This document shows positions 21,715-32,559 of a stretch of DNA of 64,000 bases, one piece after another. The number at the start of each line of letters is the position of its first letter. The first letter of the stretch is position 1. The notes below the pieces were generated by a model that was given only the letters and a program-made list of their open reading frames with translations, did no database searches and was not told where the DNA came from. This stretch comes from Hyposmocoma kahamanoa (lineage: Eukaryota > Arthropoda > Insecta > Lepidoptera > Cosmopterigidae), in assembly GCF_003589595.1 (NCBI RefSeq), contig NW_020654289.1:2952399-3016398 (forward strand), written 5' to 3'. The translations under genes were made by a program, and so were the position numbers.

Positions 21715-21933
21715 GTGGTAGAAGACTGGAAGTTCATGTCCATGGTTTTGGACCGCTTCTTCCTCTGGCTGTTCACCATTGCTTGCTTCGTGGGCACCTT
21801 CGGCATCATATTCCAATCTCCATCTCTCTACGACACCAGGGTTCCAGTTGACCAGCAAATCTCTTCAATTCCAATGAGAAAGAACAACTTCTTCTATCCA
21901 AAAGATATAGAGACCATTGGTATTGTTAGTTAA
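21715..21933 (+). CDS. Nicotinic acetylcholine receptor alpha-type subunit, last coding exon
   Basis: This 72-codon exon encodes the C-terminus of a cys-loop ligand-gated ion channel subunit, a cation channel of the neuronal synaptic membrane. It opens in phase 0 right after TTTGTCCCCAG (acceptor AG at 21713-21714) with VVEDWKFMSMVLDR. That is the family's cytoplasmic MA helix running into the fourth membrane segment (about residues 15-33, FFLWLFTIACFVGTFGIIF). A short extracellular tail follows (QSPSLYDTRVPVDQQIS), ending in TAA at 21931. The LYD.R.P.D tail fits insect alpha-type better than beta-type subunits; the exact subunit is not claimed. Earlier exons (ligand-binding domain, M1-M3) were not found and must lie upstream, probably beyond the window or in short exons I missed. 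Confidence 0.85.
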   Translation: MVEDWKFMSMVLDRFFLWLFTIACFVGTFGIIFQSPSLYDTRVPVDQQISSIPMRKNNFFYPKDIETIGIVS

Positions 21934-22204
21934 ACAGTTTTGTTAATCAATTTAAATTGAAACGTTTGATCTACTGAAAAGAAATATACTGGTAAAAAAA
22001 AATGATCGATCACTTAACACTGGTTTCCTGAATGATTATCACTTTGACCACTGTGCGTGTAACCGTTTTGATATAAAAAGAAAATGAAGATAAGTGATAT
22101 CGTGGTAAAAATCTGTAACCAGTTATACTAAATCATTAGTGAGTAACTATAATGTTTTTAAAATCTGTGCTACTCTGTCTTCCGCTTTGCCAAGCAGCTC
22201 TGCA
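21934..22204 (+). other. Downstream of receptor stop; probable 3' UTR start
   Basis: AT-rich sequence after the receptor stop. No canonical AATAAA is seen in the first 270 bases. AATAAA next occurs near 22679. Confidence 0.3.
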
Positions 22205-22221
22205 GGCTTAACATCAGTTTT

Positions 22222-22370
22222 TTTGGAGTGTCAAGTGACAATTGCAGCGCCACTCATCAACGAAAATATTACCACTCTTAAAGCGTCAATTTTTTTCATA
22301 TTTTTTTTTTAAAAGGCACTGCGCCCATCACCCTGAGACATAAGTTAACAAGCCTCATGGGCCTGTAATT
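22222..22370 (-). mobile_element. Family B fragment
   Basis: TGTCAAGTGACAATTGCAGC near one end and CACCCTGAGACATAAGTTAA near the other. Degraded, with about 50 unrelated bases between. Confidence 0.5.
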
Positions 22371-23311
22371 AGCTGAAAGTTTCAATTTTCAATCATCAAA
22401 ATCCATCCTATCGTCAAAATAATTTGCTCACAGCGTCTTCGGTGGTGGGGGGGAAACCAAGAACTCTTTTTACGAATTAAATAGTTAATATTTTTGGTGG
22501 AATATATTTTAAATATGTATTACAAACACTGTTCCACGGATCGACAGTGTCGTGCACACTATGGAACTTTCTCATATAATTGTTCTGGTCGCCCGCAAAA
22601 AACACGCGTAACGCTCATGCAAGTTCGCTCGAAGCGAAATTCGCTGCCAGTTGCAGCGCTACTTTGTGACCTATTATAAATAAAGTCATATACTTGTGTA
22701 ATTGATGTTCAACGCTGACGTTTGTAGCAATAAGCGAATTTGCTAGGAGCTTCGCGGCTCGTGACCGTCGCGTAAGAGCTTTAATCGCAAAATATTAGTA
22801 ATGACTTCAGAAGTACTTTCCTGAACGAACTCTGTCATAAAAAACTCTATCATAGTATACAATGTCCCCAAAAAGCAATTCAAATCCCGCCTGTTTCACG
22901 CCTAAATGCCTAAATGTCGTTTGTAGGGTTGTCACATTATTATTAATTATGCCTACGAGTTGTGAACATAATTTGAAAAACAAAAGGTAATCAATCAATG
23001 ATGGGGGTATGATTGTATCATAGAAGTTAAAAGCGGAAGAATTTTGGATCTGAGATACTCTTGTCCAAACAATTATTAAACACAACAATGAAAACGTCTA
23101 CTATTTGTTGTAATTTGTTAAACAATGAGCGATCGGTTAAATTCTATAATGAATAATGCGTGAGATGACCCGCACTATATATATTAGACAAGTGTCTAAT
23201 TAATATACTATGGCTCTACTGCTACTATAAATACATAGAATTTGCTGGAATTGAGAATCTTTTGTCTTGTCTACTGTGGTATCACTGTAGCGTTATTACA
23301 TAACTCTATTA
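22371..23311. other. Mixed repeat scraps, no gene
   Basis: Contains a weak family B scrap (22750-22860, with CTTTCCTGAACGAACTCTG), a short copy of the 15842/38007 repeat (22926-22990) and a block at about 23140-23180 that resembles 16755-16800 (AATGCGTGAGATGACCCGC). Open frames at 22494-22679 (+) and 22807-23088 (-) lie across these and are not genes. Confidence 0.4.
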
Positions 23312-23588
23312 GCCCCTTTACACACTCACTCTATCGCGAGTGATCAGGAGCGTACAGGAGTGCGCGATTACCTGTTTGAAGTTTTTTTAAGCTAACGTTC
23401 TTTTGCGCGCGTGTGCTCGTGTTCCTTTTTATTACAACGGGAGAGCGTCCTTGTACAAGGCAACTTTTTGCGCGCGCGACTGATGAGTACAATCTCTTTT
23501 TCTTCCAATATCTTTACACGCGCGCTCAATCCCGCACGATTGCTTTATCACGCGCAAAAGAGAGTGTGTATATGTGTGTGTAAAGACC
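23312..23588. mobile_element. GC-rich foldback MITE
   Basis: The left end GCCCCTTTACACACTCACTC and right end GTGTGTGTAAAGACCTC are inverted. The interior is rich in GCGCGCG. CTCTATT occurs just outside both ends, so the target duplication is ambiguous. Confidence 0.5.
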
Positions 23589-24954
23589 TCTATTGACGTC
23601 ATTTGTAGTAGTACATTGACAGCTTGTAGAAGATAAATCTTTTTCTTCGTGGTCATGCTAAGCCTGCTGTTGCACTTCTTTCTCTTCTGTCTTATCCAGA
23701 TACAGAATCGATGTGATTTCGATGTGAAAGTGATGATCAAGGAGTATTCCATATTTATTCTTCAGTTACTGGAAGTGATCACTTTTTTATTGTGTATATG
23801 ATAAGCGTAAAACAATTTTATCGTAGCTCCATAAAAAGTTTTAATAAATTGTATTGGTGGAATTATAAAGGAAACTTTCTCATTGGTTAAGTACCTACTT
23901 GTAGGCAATAATTTATGAGACTTATCGTTGTATATTCTTTGCTCGGAAAAAAAACGATTGAGCGATATTTATTAAATAACCATGAAGCGGTTTTATTCCT
24001 ATTACTTAAAAAAATGTTACGTTGTCCTTGAATGATTTTTTTCTAATAAAATATTGTATGACGTATGCATATATATTTACAATACGTATCTAAATCACGT
24101 TATTGATAAAAGTACTTTTAATGTATTGTTCCATCAGGCTAAATTTGAAAACCTCGTAACTCCGTTTATTAAAGAACTTTTTACTCTTCAAGCTCAAAAT
24201 CGGGCAATTAAAGCTTAAAATATAATTTTCATGTCACTAGCTCGGAAAGGGATTTCTTTCTCATTAGAAAACTGCGCGCGTTTTTCCACGTGGAAAAGGT
24301 TTATAAAATTCGAACTTGACGATGGACTGTGGTGCACCTAACTTTTTATTTCCATAAAAAAAATGTAATGACGCGTTCAACTACGCGATTTGTCATACAT
24401 TATTTATGTAATATAAATCTTATTCTTATTATTGTTGACATTACATTGACAACGATAACTAACTTTGTTTATTAAAACTGATCTGTAATAGTTCAACTGA
24501 TTTTCATTCATCTACCACTTCCCTCGCTATAGTGAGGTGAAAAGTTGTGTGTTTCGCTCGGCAGCAAAGTTGTTTTGCGTCTCGTGTCTTGAAACCCTCG
24601 CTACGCTCAGGATTCCATTTTTGAACCACGAGTCAGGTTTTCATACAAACACTCCCGTCAAACAACAACTTTGCAGCCTTACATAATAAATAACTATGTT
24701 AGACCTTCTTTTAGTTATAAAATAAATTTATATTTCTAGATTATCATATAATTTTTGCGCCTACACAAAAGTTCATATTAATGGAGGTTACGTAGTTTAC
24801 AAATTTAGCCTTAAATTACACAGGAGAATGTGAAATAAGCAACTGCTGGACGAGAGGTCTTCCAAGTTACGAGTTCAGCAAATGCCATTTTCGTCGGGGT
24901 ACATAACGTACTATTCTCAAAGAATGCGAGGAAATAAATAAATAATCGTTAATT
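23589..24954. other. No gene recognised
   Basis: Two small structures only: a perfect palindrome TTTTCCACGTGGAAAA near 24283-24300, and a CTCGCTACGCTCAGGATTCC block (about 24597) of the kind often seen in dispersed elements. Confidence 0.35.
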
Positions 24955-25130
24955 CAGGCAAAGACACTGCCTCTGTGCCCGTCACCCTGAGACATGACTT
25001 GAGTATCATGCGCATGTAATTTCACCAGCACCCGTACCTTCAAAACCGAATAGCAATAATGCTCATATTACCGCTTCGCGGCAGAATATGTGAAGTGCTC
25101 CACAGCTCTACAGCTACTAAAACTCTTCTG
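24955..25130 (-). mobile_element. Family B repeat
   Basis: Carries GTGCCCGTCACCCTGAGACA, GTAATTTCACCAGCACCCG and ACCGCTTCGCGGCAGAAT in reverse order. Truncated at both ends. Confidence 0.6.
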
Positions 25131-25342
25131 AATCTCTGACTTAATCTTTGGTCTTTTGTAAAGTAAGTTTTGGGTTACATACGCGTGCAATTGGCATAAC
25201 AATGAGAACACCATATTAATGGAATAATAAAGAATAGTAATGGTGTATAGCATGGTGTAAGTCCGCAACTCGACGACCAGGCGCCTATTTTGCGTTTGAA
25301 ATGTGCCAGAATGTTTAATCGAAATTAAAAGACGGTTGTAAT

Positions 25343-25570
25343 CATTGACTTACAAATAAATGGACGACGGGTCTAATACAGAAACCACGAAAAAAATGTC
25401 CCAAGTCAACCTATTCGAAATTTAAATTGTTATGTCATCGCAGTATCGCGCTGTCCGTAGAACAAATGAAGACTAAAGCGGAGTGTCGCGCTCTGTATAC
25501 GATTTTAGCGCCTTACAAGTGCGGACACTTTTTAGCGCGGACCCGACGTCCGTATAATTGTAAGTCAATG
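25343..25570 (-). mobile_element. H MITE copy 4 (hAT-type)
   Basis: 228 bp with H ends, flanked by a perfect 8-bp duplication GTTGTAAT (25335-25342 and 25571-25578). Shorter inside than copy 3 (the TTTAAACGTAGTGACATG block is lost). Confidence 0.85.
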
Positions 25571-25578
25571 GTTGTAAT

Positions 25579-26655
25579 ACATTCTTTTTTTCAAATTACA
25601 ACGTTCTGGTATATGTGGACATTGTTGTTATGATTCAATCTTTTTTTAGCGGTCCTCAAAATATTTAATATCCATGACCATTTATTCTTTTTTAAAATCT
25701 ATCTTCAAGATTTCCGAACATCTTTGAGAAAATGTGCGTTTTTAGCAAAAATTAGTTAGTTACATTAGTTTAAAGTAGTTAATTTAAATAAATTTTATTA
25801 ATGGCTGTGAATTTAAGTTCTTAAAGAATTTTATAAAAATATCGATAGCGTATTATGTATTGTGTATGTGTCGTTAGAATATGTATAATAGTGTTAATAT
25901 GTTCACTAAAACTTTGAGCACAATAAACCATTTTTTAATTAATTAATAAATTGTTTTTATGATCTACAATACTGTAACAATACATCCCACTTCTGAATAC
26001 GGTTTTCGTTTTATTAAACGGTGTTATTTCGTGAGTATCCGTAAGTGCAATAGGGAGTTCAAAAGATAGTTTTGCAGAGTTTTTAAAACTCCACTGGTGG
26101 TTTGGGAATTTACTGTTAAATAACGATTTTATAAAAAATATACGATACACCTAAGCATGTTGTCTAAAGAATGTGCTAATTTATTAGACGATGGGATGTA
26201 CTTTACTCGATCATATAAAATCCCGAAAACAGGTTAAAATAAAAGTTTAAAACGAATTATTTAAGAACAAGGTATCTAACTTTGCACATAATTTTTATAT
26301 GGAGATATTTCTCATTAAGGCCCGTTACCACGACCCGTTAAAAAAATAATTTTACGTCTTTCTTTCTTTCTTTCTTCTTTCTTACCCTTTTTTATTTCAA
26401 AATTTACATTTTAAATTGTAATTTTTTTTATTGTAATTAATTCAATTTTCGGATTTCATTGTTTAATTTTCTACCCTCATAAAAAATAGCAGGACTTGTA
26501 TGTAAAGATTGACGTGATTGTTTTTTTTTGCTCTAACGATTTTTATTTATTACCTACAATTGAAATCTCCTTGGACCGTATTCATGGAGTAATTAACCAT
26601 TGTCCATTCACTGACAGGCTGAGAATAATTACGCTACCGTAACCATCGACTGTTT
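25579..26655. other. No gene recognised
   Basis: Strongly AT-rich with a CTTTCTTT run near 26360-26385. The 71-codon minus frame at 25935-26150 has no domain or splice support. Confidence 0.35.
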
Positions 26656-26800
26656 ACCGATTGTCAATGTCATCTATACTGATTATAGTAAGGCTTTTGA
26701 TAAAATTAACCACATTATTCTTATGACTAAACTCGCTATGACTGATATTCAAGAGCTTCATAAGAGGTTTTCTTCATAATGTGATTGGACACTCCCTCTT
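26656..26800 (+). pseudogene. LINE reverse transcriptase core scrap
   Basis: Reads VIYTDYSKAFDKINH then IILMTKLAM, the well-known D(F/Y)SKAFDK(V/I)NH motif of CR1/Jockey-type reverse transcriptases that carries the first catalytic Asp. The frame breaks soon after. Confidence 0.7.
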
Positions 26801-26910
26801 TATTAAATAATCCACCGAACTTATGTCACGTAACACACGCTTTTCTTCTTTGTTCTATCTGAACGCTTGCCAGTGCAAACTTCTACAGTTAGTGATGCTA
26901 ACTACATTAA

Positions 26911-26951
26911 GGGTGTCTCCTTGTCGGTCACTCGGTAACTAGGAGACACCC
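26911..26951. repeat. 11-bp stem hairpin
   Basis: GGGTGTCTCCT and AGGAGACACCC pair exactly around a 19-base loop. Confidence 0.5.
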
Positions 26952-27082
26952 AACAGGTTGGCACCGAGTCGCACGGACCAAAAACACTTGGAAGTTTTAT
27001 CTTACTAAACTCAGCATTCGGGTGATTCTTTATTGTAAATTAAAATAAAACCATATATAAAAAAATCTAAATTAAATCCCAC

Positions 27083-27238
27083 GAGGAAACGGCCGCGCAC
27101 ATCCTACTAGAGTGCTCCAGCGTGGCCAACTACAGGGCAAAGTACCAGTACCTTGGAGTGCTGAGGTCGCTCCCCGAAGTCTTCAGCAAATCGAAGAGAC
27201 AGCTGAGATTCCTGGAGGAGCTTCAGTGGCACGAGTAG
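27083..27238 (+). pseudogene. LINE ORF2 C-terminal end (RNase H-like tail)
   Basis: An open run of 51 codons from EETAAHILLECSSVANYRAK to FLEELQWHE and a TAG. The ETAAHILLEC motif is the usual end of R1/Jockey-type ORF2 proteins. Only the last part of the gene is present. Confidence 0.7.
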
Positions 27239-27454
27239 GACCCTGCACCCACCACACGCAAAATTGGCGCCTCGACGTGGAGTTGCGGACACAAGTCTGT
27301 CACGCCAAGTACCAAGTAGGTTTCGTATATTAGACTGTATTAATATTAGATGTATTTCTCAATTTACTAATAGTGTTTTGTCAATTCCACAGTTTTGAGT
27401 TACGGCAATATTTAGTTTCGTATGCCAAATATAATAGAAGACTTCGTTGATTTG

Positions 27455-27600
27455 CTAACTCAACCAGTAGCTAGCTCGGTTAGCGGAATGACACTATGTG
27501 CAGCGTGGTCTCAGGTTCAAGTCCTGTCGGGTCGAAGGAATTTTTCTTTATGTTCGATCTTTGTATTATAATAATTATCTATAACAAAGTAGTGCAGTTG
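27455..27600 (+). mobile_element. T2 tRNA-like SINE, 5'-truncated
   Basis: AGCTAGCTCGGTTAGCGG stands for the A box and GGTTCAAGTCC for the B box, then GAATTTTTCTTTATGTTCG and a TAATAATTAT tail. Confidence 0.6.
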
Positions 27601-28719
27601 CTTCACAAAAAATATATTAATACACGGTGGTAAATCGTGGTAAAATAATTATATATAATTGATTACTTTATCAAATTCAAAAAAAGGCAAACTCAGCCGA
27701 TGTCGACGGCACAATGTTTCATACTGATGTTTTGGTTTCGATCAGATATTCTGCAATCAAACCAGCGATAATTGTTATTCAAAAGATAATAGACAATAAT
27801 TGAATAGGGCCATTATTCTCACAGGTGTTCATTGTTCTTTGTAATGAGAATAAGGTATATATAATACTTCGCTTTCAATTTATTGATACAACTGATCTTT
27901 TGACTATAAGAAGATCACCTTTTGAAGTAGGTGACGCACACTTTTAAATTAAAATTTAATGCTATACACTACTACAACAAACTATGAGCACTTGGTAGTT
28001 CCTTTGAAAAACGTTAGATGGCGTTGATAGATTTTACGCTAAATCCTTAACGGTGATAATTTTGGATCGAATGTCCTTCGGATAGTAACTAATCAGACCG
28101 AGTTTTTAATGTGGTACATTCAAGAGCACAACAACCTTGATTCTTAGAACTATGGACCGGTCCTATCCGAAGCGCATTAGAGTTCATTTTTGTAATATGA
28201 ATAAACATGGGGTGCGTTTGTAAGATGTCACAATAAATGACACATTTTTGGTCGATATAACGCTCAACGAATATAATTAAGAGAGGAGTATTAGGCTCGA
28301 AAACACATAAAAATAATCTTATAGAACTGATACTTCCCCTGGGTTAGGTTAGAATTGCGACTATAACGGAGCGCGAGTGTGGCGCGGCAGCGGCCGGCGA
28401 AACGTCAACACTAAATGTGGATGCGAAATCAGTAGATATTTCGATGAGAATACTGTTTTTGGTATGAAAACGTAATATTTGATGGACACAAGTTGATGTG
28501 TATTGTTTCTGGTATGCAATTAAACATTCTTCCTTCGTTCATTTCCAAGTTCTTTAAGGCCAAATTCATGGTACTACGACTTTGTTTAACCAACATAAAC
28601 GACTCTTTTATGGGGAACATATATTAAAATTATCATTTCCTTAGTATAAAAACTACATTAAAAATATTTTAATAGAAATGTCATATTACAACATTGAAGA
28701 GTATGTGTTACATAAAGAT
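27601..28719. other. Unassigned stretch with one ATG-started ORF
   Basis: A 63-codon minus frame at 28429-28620 starts at ATG (MFPIKESFMLVKQSRSTMNL) with plausible codon use, but I see no domain and no good acceptor in front. The rest has no recognised content apart from the single arm of the 597-701 foldback near 28127. Confidence 0.25.
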
Positions 28720-29150
28720 GTATGGACAGACGACACGGCTAGATCTAGATTTCACACAAATTTGATTCAAAGTGCATTCGTTTATGTGCATAGCATTTAA
28801 GTTTATTTGGAAAGAGCACTCCCTTGAGTTTCTTGCTCGTTCTTCTCAGGGAAGTAAGCGTAGTGAACGAGCAGTAGCTTAAAAGTAATGTTTTTCAGGT
28901 TTAAGTTTATTTTTTCTATGGAATAAATGATTCTTTCACTTTGACATCGCATCGTGTTTAATGTTTTTGTCGACCTTGGTGACCTAACGGTTTAAATTGT
29001 GGGCGGAAGTCCCGGGTTCGATTCCCGGTAATTTGGGAAATGAGCTTTTCTAAATTGATACTGGTCGGGTGTTCAGGGAAGTGCCCCAGAATTCCGTTGC
29101 TCTGGTACTCATAGTTCGAGACGAGGCAATTGGTGTATTTGTCTGGTACA
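28720..29150 (+). mobile_element. Composite retroelement: LT tail joined to T4 tRNA-like module
   Basis: 28720-28955 is an LT tail (TTGCTCGTTCTTCTCAGGG, GAATAAATGATTC). After ATCGCATCGTGTTTAATG comes the T4 module: A box TGGTGACCTAACGG, B box GGTTCGATTCCCGG, body CCCCAGAATTCCGTTGCTCT. The order and the junction are the same as in the minus-strand copy at 3321-3730. Confidence 0.6.
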
Positions 29151-29169
29151 TTTTTTTTATTGTGTTATC

Positions 29170-29376
29170 AAAGATCTGAACGGACAGACGACACGGACCT
29201 AGATTCTAAACAAGTTTGATTCAAAGTGTATTTTATAGCATTTAAGTTTATTTGGGAAAAGCAATCCCTTGAGTTTCTTGTTAGTTCTTTCCAGCGAAGT
29301 CAGCACAGTGAACAAGCAGTAGCTTAAATGTGGCGTATTCAAGTGTAAATTTATTTTACCTACAGAATAAATGATT
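29170..29376 (+). mobile_element. Second LT tail, running into the gap
   Basis: Repeats the start of 28720 (GACAGACGACACGG, GATTCAAAGTG) and runs to GAATAAATGATT, where the N gap begins. It thus forms a tail-T4-tail tandem. Confidence 0.6.
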
Positions 29377-29386
29377 NNNNNNNNNN
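29377..29386. other. Assembly gap (10 N)
   Basis: Ten N bases. The true length is unknown. It begins exactly where a second composite unit would continue. Confidence 1.
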
Positions 29387-29649
29387 ACAGGGAGAACTTG
29401 TGTCTCCTGATGCAGGGATCCTATTTCATTTACTTAATATAGTCCTAGTTATCATCATCATTATGCAAACCATTATAAGGTTTTCAAAATTTAGATCATA
29501 GTCCATATATTAACATGCCATTTGGTCCAGTCCTTTTAAATCTATAAGGAATTTTCCTTTCCCAATAAAGGAAAATGTTAGGTTACAACTTATTTGTTAC
29601 TAGGGGAAATCCTATCCTACTACATCGCGATCCCGGTGCATCAGCTGGA
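29387..29649. other. No gene recognised
   Basis: AT-rich sequence after the gap without recognisable content. Confidence 0.3.
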
Positions 29650-29935
29650 AGGTAAGAGAATCAGGTGCCATGTTCAATGAAGCGTCCCTGCTTAGTTACT
29701 AAGCAGGGTCTCTTGCAGTCCTCGGAAACGCAAGTCAGTGGCGCCATTAACATATTAAAATCAGCCATCACTATCAGCCGCTTTAAAGCAAGCCGTTCGT
29801 ATCAAACGAGTGACCACGCGTGTGAAGTGCTCGGGAAAGTTCCAACTGCTATCACAGACAAATCCAAGATATTTCACGCAAGGTCGATCTCGATGCACGT
29901 TTCACGTCAACGATCTTAAGTTAATCTAGCCATAC
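29650..29935 (-). pseudogene. R1-clade LINE reverse transcriptase scrap
   Basis: Minus-strand translation gives AVKYLGFVCDSSWNFPEHF then TRVVTRFERLALKL, the '..YLG...D..W.F..H+' segment after the catalytic core of R1-type ORF2 proteins. The plus-strand 84-codon frame 29665-29919 is its antisense shadow. Confidence 0.6.
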
Positions 29936-29998
29936 ATAAACAGTATCTTTTTAAGATATGTCAGGTTGTTTTTACCTTGAATTTTATTTAACATTAAC

Positions 29999-30468
29999 GG
30001 CGCGTCCACGCTAAGAAAAGTCGCCAGGTCTATGCAAGAAGTCGTTTCAACACACGAACTGTGCACACTGCCTCGGCTCTGGACAAGTAAAAAATCTTGT
30101 CAACTCCGACACGACGCGTTCTGCCGTCATTGTATATATCTGGGTGAGATGCATTGTCAGTAAACGAACGTTTATGTGCGTGGATGGGTGTTACTTAGTA
30201 GTTAACATATACAACAATATTTTTCTTCCCACAGTCGGAAGTAAAACTGCAGTTACCTGGAAGACTCTTAATGCACTGATCAATTTTACCCTATACACGT
30301 CTGTCCGAAAGCATTCATATCGTGTACATACTCATAATTTTCATGTCTACAACAGACACGACATGTTTTCGTGGCTAGATCCGACAAAGTTCTTGTCGTG
30401 TACAAGTCCATTCTCATCTTTTCTGTAGCAGACACGTCGAATTTCTTAGCGTGTACACGCGTCCTCAG
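29999..30468. mobile_element. Possible MITE with CACGCTAAGAAA ends
   Basis: The left end CGCGTCCACGCTAAGAAAAG and right end TTTCTTAGCGTG...ACGCGTCC are inverted. The interior is rich in GACACGAC motifs. A target duplication could not be fixed. The 94-codon frame inside (30144-30428) is not recognised. Confidence 0.45.
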
Positions 30469-30746
30469 GAAATGCTTAAGAAAAGATTTTGCTCAAACCT
30501 AATCACTTTAACTTATTTAGCCTGAAAGTTCTGCGACATAAAGTACTACTTTGATCAAATTTTCGTAATTATATGATTTTAAATGCGGGACTTAATAATC
30601 GTGTATAAAAACATATTTTATTTACCTCCACGTTTGCAACATCCATGGTACACGTCCAGAGATGGGTGTCAACATCTTATAGCCATGCGAGTTTTTTCAA
30701 CTACCTAATTTATAATCCTATAGGTCCTAATTTATTTGTGCACTAG

Positions 30747-30912
30747 GGTTGTCACTAGACCGACACACAATATCCAGCGACTTGTCAGGCGATACTTGAT
30801 GTCTATTACATTTGCTGATGACTGGATCCAGCTGCGGCTAAAAGATTTTGACACCCACCTCTTCAGTCCCTTCGAGACCATGGACGTTGCAATACGTCCG
30901 AAACGAGTTCAG
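30747..30912 (+). CDS. Orphan internal exon, product unknown
   Basis: An open segment lies between a fair acceptor (TTTATTTGTGCACTAG, ends 30746) and a good donor (GTTCAG|GTAAAT, donor GT at 30913). The alternative acceptor AG at 30776-30777 gives a phase-0 exon of 45 codons. The translation includes LVRRYLMSITFADDWIQLRL and THLFSPFETMDVAIRPKRVQ, with balanced, protein-like composition and no repeat similarity in the window. I do not recognise the family. It lies 280 bases before the first fucosyltransferase but does not resemble that family, so it probably belongs to a different transcript. Confidence 0.4.
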
Positions 30913-31189
30913 GTAAATAAAATATGTTTTTATATATGATTAAGTCGCGAATTTAAAGTCAAATAATGTAATCGTACGTTTAAATGAGTGTACAGTTTTG
31001 TTTATCTGTAAAAGTGCAAGTCAATACAAAATCGAGAATTATGTGCAAAACCGAAGAAGTCTTTGTTTAACTTTTTTACAGTTACTGGTTTATCTAATAG
31101 AATTGTTATTAAACAACACATAATATCACGAAACTGCTGCAGCTAATTTTACAACTTTTGTTATGCTAAAGGAAGTTGTTAATCCCGAA

Positions 31190-32088
31190 ATGGAGAACAG
31201 GATGGTGGATGGAATAATCAACAATATGATGAGATGCCTAAAGCACATAATCGTAGTCATTGTTCTTTTTAATTTTACAATTAACAGTCAGCATGAACAA
31301 GGAATGATTTACATTGGAGAATGGACACCTCCAGGACAAATTAAGTTGGGCTACCCGGACATCAAACCGGGTCAACAAGGTTTTATAAAAAGAAATTGCC
31401 CGTACACAAATTGTTTTTATACCAAAGACCGCCAATTTGCTAACTTAATCCATTATGATGCTTTGTTGTTTAATGTGAAAATACTTAGTGAAACTTATTA
31501 CCACGTCACTACTCCACCCAATAACACAAGAACAAAACGTCAGTCGCTTATATTTGTAGGCTTTGAACCGGCTATGTACCATCCAATACCTAAGAATGAG
31601 CGTGGTTACGACTTAACCTGGACGTACAAACTGTCTTCAGATGTTGTACGTCCCTTTTTTATAGTAAAAAATAATGTTAGCGAAGTAATAGGACCACGCA
31701 AATATATGCAATGGGATACCAACGTCAAAGATATGGCGCGCATAGATAAACAACTCGTACTTAAGATCAATAGTAAAAGCGTTGCAGCCGCTTTTATATC
31801 ATCGCAATGTGAAACCAAGAGCAACCGACAAGAATTTGTTGTTAAGTTACAAAATGAACTATCTAAATATGGACATAGTGTAGATATTTATGGTAATTGT
31901 GGATCACTTCAATGTGAGATGAATAACGGAACAGGGAATGATCAATGTTCCGACTTAATACAAAAAAAATATTATTTCTATTTGGCATTTGAGACAGCAT
32001 TTGGCGCAGACTACGTAACGGATCAGTTGTTGTATGCCCTAAATAACTACGCTGTACCAATAGTTTATGGCAGTGCAAATTATACAAG
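31190..32088 (+). CDS. GT10 alpha-1,3-fucosyltransferase-like gene A, exon 1
   Basis: First 300 codons of a 395-residue protein of the alpha-1,3/4-fucosyltransferase family (GT10; type II Golgi enzymes that move fucose from GDP-fucose to N-acetylglucosamine of glycans). It has a short cytoplasmic tail, a weak membrane helix at about 19-33 (HIIVVIVLFNFTI), then the luminal domain. Family marks are NC..TNCFYTKDR (69-81), FEP with Glu126, TWTYK..SD (144-151), R213, DIYGNCG (232-238), and YYFYLAFETAFGADYVTDQL (261-280). Compared with the usual FEN...DYVTEK, Asn is Thr269, Glu is Asp278 and Lys is Gln279. The start at 31190 is chosen because paralogue B starts at the same place; an in-frame ATG at 31163 would add nine residues. 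Up to eight codons upstream are also similar between the genes, so an upstream exon or longer N-terminus is possible. The donor is AG|GTTTGT at 32089. Confidence 0.88.
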
Positions 32089-32264
32089 GTTTGTTGTAGC
32101 CATTGTAATAAATACGGTATTAGCATAGTATAATAAAACCAGTAGTGTAACTCCCGGCTGTTCGGCACGCCGATGCCTACACTCAGAGCGTAGGGTTGCG
32201 ATATTATTATTTTAATACATTCATGTGCTATATTGAATTTACCTTTGTCAATTCATTATCAACC

Positions 32265-32400
32265 ATTTTAGTACATCACGCTGACCCAATGGGGGTTGGG
32301 GACTTCACAAGTTTTGCGAGGATTGTGAACCTTCTTCGACGTGCTGATTTCATCACGATGTTTTTTCCTTCTCCGTTAGACGAGTATGGTTTTTAGAGTA
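32265..32400 (-). mobile_element. T3 SINE fragment in intron
   Basis: Plus-strand landmarks CACGCTGACCCAATGGGGG and TTTCATCACGATG match the body of 1808-2113 in the same orientation. The tRNA-like head is missing. Confidence 0.5.
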
Positions 32401-32559
32401 AAAAAAAAAACGTGTGCCACCAACCGCGACGCTATTCGGAGATATGAAAAACGATTTAAAAGTTTTTTAATGAACGTAGGTTTCCCCAAAATTTTACTTT
32501 AATACACGTCGCTTTAATATCAAGGAAAAAAGGAGTAATCACGTAAACGGAGTCCCACA

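Noticed and set aside
21613..21858. 81-codon minus frame
   Set aside because: Antisense to the acetylcholine receptor exon.
32089..32128. Continuation of fucosyltransferase gene A frame past 32088
   Set aside because: Comparison with gene B and with the conserved RF(M/L)PDG join shows this is intron read-through.
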